Positions 47,050 through 58,630 of a stretch of 64,000 nucleotides of DNA are shown here, in pieces. Each line of letters begins with the position of its first letter. The stretch's first letter is position 1. The position numbers and the translations under genes are program-made. The notes under the pieces were generated by a model that saw only the letters and a program-made list of their open reading frames with translations, searched no databases and was not told where the DNA came from. Origin of the DNA: Liopterus haemorrhoidalis. Taxonomy: Eukaryota > Arthropoda > Insecta > Coleoptera > Dytiscidae. The stretch covers positions 11,703,934-11,767,933 of the forward strand of contig OZ020616.1 in NCBI GenBank assembly GCA_963971575.1, in the 5' to 3' direction.

Positions 47050-47088
<39 letters not shown>

Positions 47089-47115
47089 GTCTGTTTATCT
47101 GCCTGTACGGTAGAA
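46943..47115 (-). repeat. Family B repeat 3' end with (TCTG)n
   Basis: The complement of the family B end (GGTTTTTTGGTGGTCATACC) at 46965-47000 is followed by ATGTCTCTCATGTGTCTACC and a TCTG/TCTA run at 47021-47104. Confidence 0.7.
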
Positions 47116-47375
47116 ATTGTAGAAAACACATTCCGAGATAAATATAAACAAGGAAGTAATAAAAACACTCGGTTATTTTTTTATTATTTTATTTATTTAT
47201 TTATTTTTTTTTATTATTATTTCCTATTCACCATGTTTCAACGAGTGCCTACAACGAATTCAATTAAAATTATTAAATTAAACAAATTTGTATTTAATGA
47301 AAAAATAAATATATTTTTTTATTTTGTGTGGCATACAAAATGAAAGAGAAATTTTTATTTTAGAAATATATATAT

Positions 47376-47957
47376 ATGTATCCAAGTCAAAGCACAGTGT
47401 TTCGTTGGTATAAACAATTTCAAAGAGAAATTTTTAACTTAGACGATGATTCTTATCCAGGAAGGCCCCGTGAAACAGTTACTTCTGTAAATATTGTTGC
47501 GGTTAAAAAACTGTTTGAAAATGATGCACCACAAGCAAAGCCAACCATCCCACAAGAGTACGTGTTCGAAATTATTTCAAAAACCAGTTACAAGGAACAG
47601 CTGCAAAGATGGCACAGAATAGATAACAGCAATAAACTACGAAATATCAAAGAAGACGTTAATATATGGAACATTACCTGTGCCCGAAAAACGCAAACGA
47701 CCCTTACAAAACTGCGAATTGGCCACACAAAAATTACTCATGAACACCTTCTAAATGGAAGCAACGCCAATATCTGCGATCATTGCAATAAAATTACGAC
47801 AGTAGAACATATCATCACCGAATGTGAGAAGTATAGGTCCGTTCGCCAGAAATACAGCATACCAGACAACTTAAGAGAAGCACTGAAGAACACACCCGAG
47901 GCCATCAGTAACCTATGGAACTATCTGACAGACTCAAAACTTATCCAACAAATTTAA
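47376..47957 (+). pseudogene. Chimeric ORF: mariner HTH fused to non-LTR ORF2 C-terminus
   Basis: A 193-codon open frame. Residues 1-50 are the mariner helix-turn-helix region. Residues from about 53 onward belong to an I-like non-LTR element: KTQTTLTKLRIGHTKITHEH, then the zinc-binding ICDHCNKITTVEHIITECEK and RQKYSIP. The junction follows the mariner KKLF codons inside a target duplication. The frame is open by accident of insertion; no evidence of expression can be read from sequence. Confidence 0.85.
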
Positions 47958-48095
47958 ATATATTTATAAAGTAATACTACAATCCTAAGTATTAAATAAG
48001 AAAACTACATGTAATTTAGAAATAAGTATTTTGTAACATGTAAGACGCTAAAAACCAAGTTGTTAAAGCGTCGTAAAATAAAGTCTACTTAAAAA
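47533..48095 (+). mobile_element. 5'-truncated I-like non-LTR insert with poly(A)
   Basis: Begins after AAAAAACTGTTTGAAAAT (47514-47531) and ends in an A run near 48103. AAAAAACTGTTCAATGAAAA T then repeats the left flank with a 3-nt CAA difference, a target duplication of 18-21 bp. It contains the RLRIGH-like and CxxC-H-C motifs of the I-clade ORF2 end and a short 3' UTR. Confidence 0.82.
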
Positions 48096-50152
48096 AAAAA
48101 AAACTGTTCAATGAAAATACGCGAATTACATACAGGCTGATAGAGGAGTCTTTGTACATTAAAACACCTGCTGTTCGTTTAATTCTTCGCGACCATCTGA
48201 AAGTTAAGAAAGTTTGCATGCAATTGGTACCCCACAAATTGACTAATGCACAAACAGCAATAAGAGATGAATGGTGAGAGATGAAAAAATGTGAAATGGG
48301 ACACTCGAAATACGTGAACTCCATTGTATTGTGACAGAAGGCAATACATGGCTTTATTATTATTATGTGCCATCAAAGTCAAGAAAGAAAATATGGCTCT
48401 TTGAAGACGAAGAAACTCCAACCGCGGTAAAACTATCAAGATCTGTGATAAAGAAGATAATTGTCGTATTCTTCGGTAAGCAAGGGCTTATTACGAGAAC
48501 TGTTTTAGAAGAGCAAAAAACAGTTACGGCCAATACAATGATACGTTGAGTTTAGTTTTCCTCAGTTGATTCAGTCTCTTCAAACTTACGACCACATCCA
48601 CGCCTTGACACTTGGCGATTGCATGAAGATAAAACACCCACGCATCGAGTTGAACTAACTAAAGAATTTTTTAATATTTTTGGAATACAAGTGAAAGAAC
48701 ATCCTCCGTAAAATCCAGATCCTGCTCTTTATGATTTTGGACTTTTCCCTTTCATGAAGGATAAGCTTCTAGCAGTTTTAGACCAAACCTCTGCAGAAGT
48801 ACCAACTGAAAAGTGGGAAGATATTTCTAATACGTGGTTTATATGTCTCATAATAATAATAATAATATAATTTATTTCCTAATTATAGTACAATTATCTA
48901 CATTTTATTTATTTATTTTTTTAAAGTATTGTAACCATTTTAACTCTAATTTAACGCTAATTTATCTGTGATACTACATGTCTTTTACAATGAGTTTTAT
49001 TTATTTTAAATACATTTACAAACTATTATTTACATTAGTAATTTGAGCAAGTTTTTTTTTTTTTTTTTTTTGATATACATGTTTATTTATTTGTTAATTT
49101 ACACAGCAATTTTTGTGAACATTATTGTAATATTTAATATTTTTCTTCTCAATTTTCCTCAGAGATACTGAAGAAGACAATAAAATTGTCGAAACCGGTC
49201 TATTCAAATATATGAATATCTAAGTGTTTTAATTATTGACCTAATATCCCAAGAATTGACTACATAATTTAACTTACTCCAAGGTCGAAAAGAAATACCA
49301 GAAAATCTACATTAATCTTTATTCTAATTGAAAGTATATATAGTATATAAATACATATTATTTTGGAATAGTGCACCCAATAAGAGTAATAATTTGTGGT
49401 ACGAGGAAGTGTATTAAATGTGATGGGAAGTTTAAAAAATAAGCCTGTATCTCAAAATTTTCCTAGAGACCCTATGTATATTAAAAAGGATTGAAGCTAC
49501 ACACCTTGCCCATGTCCCAGTTTTCGTTGCTTTCTACGTTAACCGCAAACTATGTTTCATAGCTACGTTTACCTAGCACACTATGTTTAATTTACTAATC
49601 AATTAATGTTCCATTATAAAGACACCTGAGTGCCATAATTAGGTGTTGAGTATAGTATTTTTTTCCATTACATTCTTTTGATTCCAATTATCGAGTATTC
49701 TGAATTTTTCGTTGGTCCGCCACTGTCTACCATAAAGCTATCCACTGCTGTTTCTTCCCTTCAGTGAAGCGAATCGGGAGCCAATTTCACAAAGTTTTGG
49801 TGCCGCCGTGTTCCCGCATACAAACGAGCCGTTACCGGTCGACGCGCGAACCGGTACAGAACACTGGCTTGCCAAGCGGTCGCGCATACGAATGTAAACT
49901 GCGCCGGATGATTTGTGACTAATATCTCATCTCTGCCGTCAAGGAAACATCACTAGGGGTGAGAACACCACTTCCTTTAAACACTGCACCAGTTTAAAGA
50001 AAAAAACAACACCTAATGCGGAAATTGAGTTAGTTACAATGAATTATTAGGGGTATATTTAAAGGAAACAGTTTTTTAACATTGAGTTATGTAAAGATCC
50101 TAATGAAATGTATTAGGAATTTGAAATAAAAATATAGTAAACGCTTGGTAAA

Positions 50153-50872
50153 CGAGGTGTGTAAATTAAGTAACCGGACTGGCAGCGTTTGATCTGGCAA
50201 CATTTGGCACGCGGGGCTTGGACGGGCGGCAGGTAAACATGTGATACACCCTCAGTACGAGTTTGAATTCGCTAGAGTAATTTTGTTGAAGGTAGTGATT
50301 TTTTTCGTGGATCAGTTTTTCTAATGCGTTCTAAAAATGAGTGACATTCGTTTCGACCAACGGTGTGCTATCAGGGTTTGTTTCAGACTGGGGCACAGTA
50401 CAACGGAAACTTTTGCAAAACTTCAGCAGGCCTACAGAGACAGTGTTTTGTCAAGCACCCAGGTTTTTTGGTGGTTTAAGGCATTTTCAGAAGGAAGAGA
50501 CGAAGCGCCTTGTCCCACAGCAATTTCAATAAACGAGTTTTTAGCCAGTAAAAACATTCTTGTGGCTCCTCAGCCTCCTTATTCGCCTGACTTGAAACCT
50601 TGTGACTTTTTCCTCTTCCCAAGATTGAAAAATCACCTCAAGGGACATCATTTTGAGACACTCGAAAATATTCAAACGTCCGTAATAAACCAGCTGACAG
50701 CTTTTCCAGTATCTGAGTTCCAGCACTGCTATGAGAATTGGAAGAAACGTCTCCAGCGCTGTGTGGCTTCCCAATGAAATTATTTTGAGGGTGACAATAT
50801 TGAAATGTAATTCTATTCAAATAAAAAAAAAAATATCTATCATTCCTGTTACACATCAGTCCGGTAAAATTT
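50153..50872 (+). mobile_element. Internally deleted mariner element (with ORF 50337-50777)
   Basis: Ends with TAAATTAAGTAACCGGACTG at the left and the complement of AAATTTTACCGGACTG at the right. The 146-codon frame joins the transposase start (MSDIRFDQRCAIRVCFRLGH ... FWWFKAFSEGRDE) directly to the C-terminus (AISINEFLASKNILVAPQPP, YSPDLKPCDFFLFPRLKNHL). The first two catalytic Asp and most of the HTH are lost. Open but catalytically dead; it could still bind ends or be trans-mobilised. Confidence 0.85.
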
Positions 50873-51760
50873 AGTCAAAATGAAATATATTTCAAAAATC
50901 AATTACCGTTCCTTAATCTGCACTTAAAGAGCTTCCATTTAATATCCCCACAATAAAAATTAAATTATTATTATTATTATTATTATTTTCAATAACACTA
51001 AAACTGTAATATTTTTCAAAAACGAAATCGAATAAAAAATTCCTTTCGTACGTTTCCGGTTCATAGCAATATAAATTGCTCAGAATTTTTTTCAGATTTT
51101 TAACTTAACCCCTTATGGTTAAAAGATGCGGGACACTAATTTTTTAGTACTTTTTTGGAAAAATCGTATTAAAATTTAAAAAGAAATAAATAAAAAACTA
51201 CTTCCCGTTCCTTTATCTGCGTCTTAAGAGCTTTCTTTTGATACCACAGAATACATTTTTTTTAAATAATTCGTCGACACAAAAAAATCAATATTTTGCG
51301 AAAAAACAATTTGATCAAAATTTCCTGTTGAACTATTCCGGGTCCCATCAATGTACATTATTGAGATTTTTTTCAGATTTTTAATTCAACCCCTCTGAGA
51401 GATAGGGTGGGGGACAAAAGTTTTCTACCATTATATTGACAAAACATAAAAAAAAGATTTTTCAAAAATAAAAATTGGTTTGTGCATCCACGCATTAAGA
51501 GGTTTCATTTGATACCACACACAGAATTTAAAAAAAATATTTATTTTTCCAGTAAATACATATTTGTTTATATTTATACCGCACTGTATTTTTTTGAACT
51601 TTATGGTTTTCTTATATGTGGGTCAAAAAGTTGTACAAGTATGCCAAATTTCCACTTTCTATGTTCAACCGTTTGGCTACAATTTCTACCATACAGACAG
51701 ACACATGAGTGACGTTATAAGGGTTTTTTGGTGGTCATACCTACAAAACCCTAAAAATTT
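50873..51760 (+). repeat. Family B repeat array with CAGA remnant
   Basis: Two units start near 51028 and 51301 (spacing about 273 bp), each with TTCC..TTGAACTATTCCGG/CGTTTCCGG, ATTTTTTTCAGATTTTTAA and GGGACA blocks. It ends with CAACCGTTTGGCTACAATTT, a short CAGACAGACA (51694-51703), and AAGGGTTTTTTGGTGGTCAT. It abuts the mariner end. Confidence 0.75.
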
Positions 51761-53198
51761 ACAATTCTAATATATACAACAGATTACTGCTATGTTTGCG
51801 CTGTTCTCTGTGCGTTGATCTGAAGTGTCAATATCTTGTATATCTATAATTCTTAGAACTGTGTTAACTAACCACCCATTTGACAAAATATTCACATTTT
51901 TTCCTCTGCGCGATTATTAAAATCTACCTTAAAATCAGTTTGTTAAATTGTTGTTTTAAGTTGGTCCATATTTCATAAGATTGTTGATGTTCCGCATCTC
52001 AGGCGCATTAAGAAACTCCAGAATAAAACACATCATTAACTTTTATCGTCGCTGTTTAGAAGATAATAAGTTTTTTAACGTCAGGAGGAAAAGTTTTGGT
52101 AATAAATTTAAAATGATATCGCAATTTGCACGAAATGTATCAAAAAACCAACAATTTTTGAACAAAAAGTGATATCTCGAATTTTTAAGATAGTGAAAAG
52201 AAAAGAAGTTAAAATTTTAAACCGATAAAATAAGACTAGAATTAAAATTAAAATTAAGTTTACCACTGTTTCAAGTCATAGTACATTCGAATCTTGATTA
52301 AAGGTTCATTTAGACATCCAAATTAAGATCTAATTGTATTTTGTTTTTTTTAGTTTTAAATTATTTAATTTAGTTGTTTCTTGAAAAACCATAGAAGCGT
52401 TTTGTGTATAGTATTTCCAAAATGAAATGACCACTCTTGTTAAGAAGCTTAACAAAGAGGTAATGGGTTTATGGTAGTAATCCTAGGATTTGTTGCTGTA
52501 AAAAAGAATAAAGGAGGAATTTTAAATTTAAATTGAATAGATGTAACAGTAGTTCAATTGAAGTTTCTTAAAAAACATTAAGGATATTTTTCAAATTTAT
52601 AATCCTATTGTTTCTAAATTTTAGGGGTTGTTATACTTGTTTGTTAGTTAATTTTCAACGTTCATAGCATGCATACATTAACAACATGGCTCTTTGGCAA
52701 CCATTTGATTTTGAAAAAATTCCTAATATCTGTAGTGGAAATAGGGAATCTGTGCAAGGTGATTTGGAGTGTGAAAATGTGGACGTTGGAGTGGAATGCG
52801 AAAATGTGGAAGTGGCTAGTAAAGAAAAATGTCATTTGTCAGAAGATTGCAAAGTTCTGATACTGAACGTTTATAAAAAGTTTCGAAAGGTACTGACAAA
52901 TCTATACTTAGAACTGCGGCATTAACTAGTGTTCGATACAGAACAATTCAACGTATCATTGTTCGTGACTAAAATTAGCTGCGAAAACGACCCGATTTAC
53001 AAGTTTTCAAGAAAATATTAATATAGATATCAGGCACAGAAAAATACCAGTAAAATGAATTTGACTACCAAATTGGCTTTGCAGTTATCCACATAGTCAG
53101 CTTCTAAACTATTAATGTTTCCTAAACAAATTCCAAAAATTATAAATTTATATCGTAATATTTTTTATTAGTATGCCAGTATCCAATCTGCGCAGTAG

Positions 53199-53465
<267 letters not shown>

Positions 53466-53667
53466 TAATAAAGGTTATTCTATTAAACACTTATCAATAT
53501 GTAAGGCTATAGAATAGTGTTTATTTCTTGTTTCTTGACTAGTGTTTGTTTAATTTGCTCGATAATTGTGGCATTGGTTGCCATGATACACTTAGCTGCA
53601 TTTGCCATGTAACATTTTGAAAAAATGGATGTAGATACATTTCTTCCTCATCATCCATGATTTAGAA

Positions 53668-53943
53668 CAGCGGTGGGCAAACTTTTTGGACCGCGGGCCA
53701 CATTGACATTATAACAGGATGGCGCAGGCCGCACATAATATTCTGGTGCCCTCCCCATATGAAAGTGAAGAGCAAAAACAATGGCCTCACGTCTATTTTT
53801 AAAGTGCAGAGAAAAAAACACGTTCTCGTCTCCATTTTCCAATTTTTTCACTTTAAAAAGCAATTGTTTGTGGATATTGATGGGCCGTATAAAATGCCTA
53901 CAAGGGCACATGCCACCCGCGGGCCGCGGTTTGCCCACCGCTG
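53668..53943. mobile_element. hAT MITE, 276 bp, 8-bp duplication ATTTAGAA
   Basis: CAGCGGTGGGCAAACTTTTT begins and GGTTTGCCCACCGCTG ends it, with GCGGGCC motifs just inside. ATTTAGAA at 53660-53667 and 53944-53951 is a perfect target duplication. The ORFs across it are the usual open frames of GC-rich MITE ends. Confidence 0.93.
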
Positions 53944-54510
53944 ATTTAGAAGCATATAACATAACAGGAAAATCTAGTGATTTCATTTACATAACTTTGG
54001 TTCTCTTGTGTCCGGTTGTATAAAACCTATATCTAGTTTTATTTACAAGTTTTGTAACTTTACAAATAGATATAAATTATGTGCGTTCAAACAAATTCAT
54101 TTTAGCTGTAGTTAAATAGAGTTGTGAGTCGTATCCGACTTTTAAATCGCAATTGACGTATAAAATTATAAATGGTTTTAGTGGCGACATACATTGGTGA
54201 AAGTATATGCTTATATTATTTAACTAAATTTATTTTCAAAAATAAAATAAAAGTTTTCCTTTTAAGCTTTTAATTGTTTGTTTATAATTTCTGTAATATA
54301 TTTACATAGGTTTGCGATATTGCCATTAATATTCTCGAAAGTACCATTTGATGTGAAGAAATTCTTTGTATTGACCTTGACTGTCTGATAAAAATAGAAA
54401 TTTTGGGCTTTTCATCAGATAAATCATGTTTCGTATTTCGAAGAGTTTTATCGGGGGGATATCAGTTTGCGTACTTTTCTTTTAAATTTTTTTCTTAAAG
54501 GTAGAAATTT

Positions 54511-54767
54511 CATATTGCAAAACCGTAATATTATTTATTAACTTCGCTAACGTTTCTATTTTAATTTAAATCTTCATCAGAGCTTAGTTTATAGTCACGA
54601 TATAAAATAACATCTCTGAGTTCAATAACCGGACAATATGATGTATTCTTTATTAATTTTAATATTGTTATTTTATATCGTGACTATTAACTAAGCTCTG
54701 ATGAAGATTTAAATTAAAATCGAAACATTAGCGAAGTTAATAAATAATATTACGGTTTTGCAATATG
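54511..54767. repeat. Hairpin insertion: 101-bp arms, 55-bp loop
   Basis: CATATTGCAAAACCGTAATA opens the left arm and its complement closes the right arm at 54767; the arms match almost perfectly. The arms hold AACTTCGCTAACGTTT and CTTCATCAGAGCT, also found in the MITE at 21569-21769. Bases 54768-54840 repeat the same segment a third time, followed by TTTTCTGACTGGTCCGAATC. Confidence 0.85.
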
Positions 54768-55613
54768 AAACGTTAGCGAAGTTAATAAATTTGTTTTTAT
54801 TTTCTGACTGGTCCGAATCCCATTACCTTCAACTATAATTATTTTTAAGTTTTGACGTTTCTCTTGTTAATATGTTTATTTCCGTGGCTTTTTGTCAAGT
54901 GTACGGCATATCTCTTTTAGTTTGTTTTTATGAATATTACATTCGGTACAATTATCATTTCGGGGAACTAATGATTTTACTTTGACAATTTCTTTTTTTA
55001 AAGATGTCATCTATGTTAAAGTATTATGTCATTTCTTTGATTTAAGTCGGTTTTTAAATACAATTTTCTATTAAAATAAATTCATTACCTTATTTTATAT
55101 TAGTTTTGACAACTCTTAAAACTCGACAAGAGAAGTAAAACGCCAAATTGCAGGTTTTAGTTTACAAGGAATTTTGATTTGGGACCTTATACCGCGATAT
55201 TGCAACACATTTTATTGTTTTATATCTAGATTTAGCTTATAACTAGTTGTAACACTTTTATACAACCGGGCATTAATGATTAGTTTAATCATATTTTCAA
55301 TAAATTGCAGCTTTTTTGACATTTCTATACGTATTCTTACCTCGGATCTACAAGTTCCCGAGTTGTCAATGAGCGAACCTAAATGAACATCTTGTATAGT
55401 GCATGTATATTTTTATTCTTACAACTTATCCATTTTTCATTAATTTGGATGGGGCCAAGGACTGAACGTAAATTTATTCTCAAGCCTTGAAGATGTTTTC
55501 AATCTCACTTAAGATCCATTTTACGGATCCATACATTTTTATAGGATAACAGATTGGAATAATCTTGGGATTTCTAAACAGAAAACTGACAAATATTCAC
55601 AGTTTAATATTAA

Positions 55614-55880
<267 letters not shown>

Positions 55881-55972
55881 CAGCACTGAACGAACCAACG
55901 ATAGATTATGGTTTCCAAAGACTACAAAAGTTAATACCAAGACATCCAGGAGACCCAGAAAAATTACCTAAG
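55881..55972 (+). CDS. kn: COE transcription factor knot/collier, exon e (helix 1 of HLH)
   Basis: This 92-nt exon reads (S)[21 protein letters not shown] followed by PGDPEKLPK, the hinge and helix 1 of the helix-loop-helix dimerisation motif. The donor is AAG|GTAAGA. The acceptor is a tandem TAG-CAG: use of the first AG (exon from 55881) gives VSALNEP, use of the second (exon from 55884) gives VSLNEP, both in frame. Vertebrate EBFs have an Ala at this place, so I chose the upstream AG, but both products look viable. Confidence 0.96.
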
Positions 55973-56269
55973 GTAAGACAATTTTGCAACAAGTGGTAAA
56001 GGAAACGTGAACAATGTGTTTGTGACCGTAGACCGTTGCGTTGCGTAAAATGCAGAAGACTCTGCGAGGCACCCGGGCAGCCGTGAACACCGCCTGTGAA
56101 CTAAAGTAATATGACATTTAGTGTGCATCCAAACTGGCTTAAACCACACGCTGTGGTCTTTCTTCGTACTTGACGTAATCCATTCTAGCGCGGAGACATC
56201 GATATACATACATTCGAACTCTTCCTGTCTTATTGTAGAAAATAAAGCTGCATCCACCAGTTTTATGTC

Positions 56270-56835
56270 AGCGTCTTTCTAAAGGTGCCTACAGACGCCG
56301 TGGCAAGTCTCGGCCAATGGTTATACTAGCTTAGTTATGTCTAGCTCCGCGGATCGTGTGTAGGGGCAACAAGTCACAAGTCACAGCAAGCTTAGGCGGG
56401 GTTGGCGCTGACCGGCGTTCGCTTCCAAGGCAGTATTCTATATCAAGTCAAAGTTTGACCATCATCGGTGCAGACTTGTATGTTAGCACTGCACACACGA
56501 TGCGCACACACTTGTCATCACATCACTCGGTGTTGTGCTCAAAAGGAAAGTTATAACAATTTTTGCATAATTATGAAGTCTACTTAAAGTAAAAAGTAAT
56601 TTTTTGTACTTTTAATCGAATTTAAATATCAAAAGCAAGGTCGAAGCTGCGACCATAACCTCATTTTCACTATCAGACGCTATTTTACAAGCGCTGGCCC
56701 ATGTTCGCTATTTTTGTATTTTGCCAGCACTGACACATCGTCTGTAGGGTACACAAGTACAAGCGTCCGCCAGTGGTACATGTTACGGCCAGCGTCACAA
56801 CTAGCGCTGTCGAACGCTGGCACACCGCCTTAATA
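56270..56835. other. GC-richer unclassified segment
   Basis: Both ends are rich in GC and share words such as GCCTACAGACG / CGTCTGTAGGGTAC and repeated GCCAGCG/CGCTGGC. Possibly a decayed DNA transposon with imperfect inverted ends, but no target duplication or coding motif was found. Confidence 0.35.
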
Positions 56836-57716
56836 TTTGACATATTTTGTACTATAATCTATACTTTATACATTCGACTAATTTAAACTAATTATTATAG
56901 CCATATTCTATTACAACAAATATGAAATAAATTAATAAATTAATTTTTAGATAAAGATTTTTCACAAAAAAATATTTACGTCTGACTCAGCAAAGGATGC
57001 AGTGCATATTTTCTTTCCAAAACTCTGGAATCCTGTAAAGCTTTAATATTTAATTTTTTAATCTCATATTTTTAACATTATTATTTTCACATATATTTTT
57101 TTCTTCCTGGTTAAATACTCAAAATTGTTGACTTTATTATAATCAAAATATCGTGGATATAAAATTGTAACTTTGAGAAAAATCGTTATCACGTAAAATA
57201 TTATTATATCATTTTATTTTGGGGTCGTAAAAAGCTTAATAGAGGACGTAAGGGATGGAAAGAGGGACTGACATAAAAGAATGATAGCTTAATAGACGTT
57301 GAATAACGCCGATAAAATACAAGAAGAACGACCGAGATATTTTATCTCTGATAACAGGGGCGATGCACTCGACCACAGAAATAAATACTCTCTCTAAAAG
57401 TTACTTTCTCTCTTCTAAAGCACTGGCCAGTTGGTTCAAAAGTCAACCGACTCGTTCACAAAAATCTACCTATTTACTTTGTTTAGTGTCAAGTTTAGAT
57501 ACCATAACACTGCTGGCTGATCTGTTCATTTTTTACTAGAACTCATTTCAAATAAGAAAGCCGTGTGTAAGAAGACAGGAGCTATTTGACATTGCTTCTG
57601 ATTAGTTTAACTCCTTACAAAGTTTATAAGTAAACAAATATATTTCGTGTTAACATTAACGGTTGTTTAACGTCATTTTCTCGTGAATAAATTAATGCTG
57701 TATATTAAAATATATA

Positions 57717-58290
57717 CAGTAAAACCTGCTAAAGTGACCACCAGTGATGGGCGCGTAGACTACATCACTTAAATTTGCACCACTGTTTACGTGTAAACAA
57801 ATGATGTAAACAAAAATATTTTTTTCGACGTAAACAAGGTAAACATGTAAACACTTACTGCGCATGCGTATTACCTTCTGTCATTCGTGTAATCTTACTT
57901 TTTTAATAAAACAATGTATTTAATTACTTAATAAGGTATTAAAATGAACGTTCTTATTAGTATTACGTATATTTTAAAAAGTTTGCATATAATTAAAATT
58001 ATTAATTTGTTTTCATGAGTATTTCTTATATGCCCACCAGTCATTTTGTTACATATTATGTATAACACACTTTAACATACGAATATTACTACTATTTTGT
58101 TATTAGCGTCCCTAAATTGACAGGACAAACACGACAAATGAACGCCTTAACCTCACTATTTAAAAATTTTACGTGTGTTGACATGTTGACGCTGTTTACA
58201 TGTTGTTGACATTGTTTACATGTATATGTAAACAACTGATGTTTACACGTAAACGCCCATCACTGGTGACCACCTACGTAAAGTGGTCAT
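57717..58290. mobile_element. Pogo-like terminal scrap, split by a hAT MITE
   Basis: TA then CAGTAAAACCTGCTAAAGTG ACCAC, interrupted, then ACCTACGTAAAGTGGTCATG. The opening resembles pogo/Tigger ends (CAGT-AACC). The far terminus was not found. Confidence 0.5.
57742..58265. mobile_element. hAT MITE, 524 bp, 8-bp duplication GTGACCAC
   Basis: CAGTGATGGGCGCGTAGACT begins and AAACGCCCATCACTG ends it. Many GTTTACATGTAAAC-type palindromes lie near both ends. GTGACCAC at 57734-57741 and 58266-58273 is a perfect duplication. Confidence 0.93.
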
Positions 58291-58630
58291 GTTTTTGATA
58301 TGATCTATGTTACAACATTCCTATTTCTGCGTAAGATAACCACCTGCCTAAGGAGATCACTTTGCGTTGTTCCCTTCATTGGTCACTTGGAAGAGAGGGC
58401 TGAGTGCCTTTCTTCCGTTAAATTTTCGGAATAAGTTGTACCGTGCGATCATTATTTCTTGTCAGTTACATAACAGTAAACAATGAGTTTAAAAATATCA
58501 AAACGGTATTCTAATTCACAGCTGAAAATCCCAATTTAACAAAGAACCAATCAAATTGCTTCGTTTGCTCAAACTCACTCGAGGAACAACGAAAATGTGT
58601 TCCTAACTATTAAGTTAGCAACATATATTT

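Larger units (their letters stand above)
47376..48850 (+). mobile_element. Mariner element interrupted by a non-LTR retrotransposon
   Basis: Mariner transposase sequence (STVFRWYKQFQREIFNLDDD, then GRPRETVTSVNIVAVKKLF) runs to about 47530. It resumes at about 48100 with NTRITYRLIEESLYIKTPAV and DHLKVKKVCMQLVPHKLTNA. Further decayed transposase continues past many stops (HIHALTLGD-, NPDPALYDFGLFPFMKD-like) to about 48845. The non-LTR insert occupies 47533-48095. Termini not defined. Confidence 0.8.

Noticed and set aside
53651..54023. Three ORFs on both strands around 53.8 kb
   Set aside because: They are carried by the 276-bp hAT MITE with a perfect target duplication.
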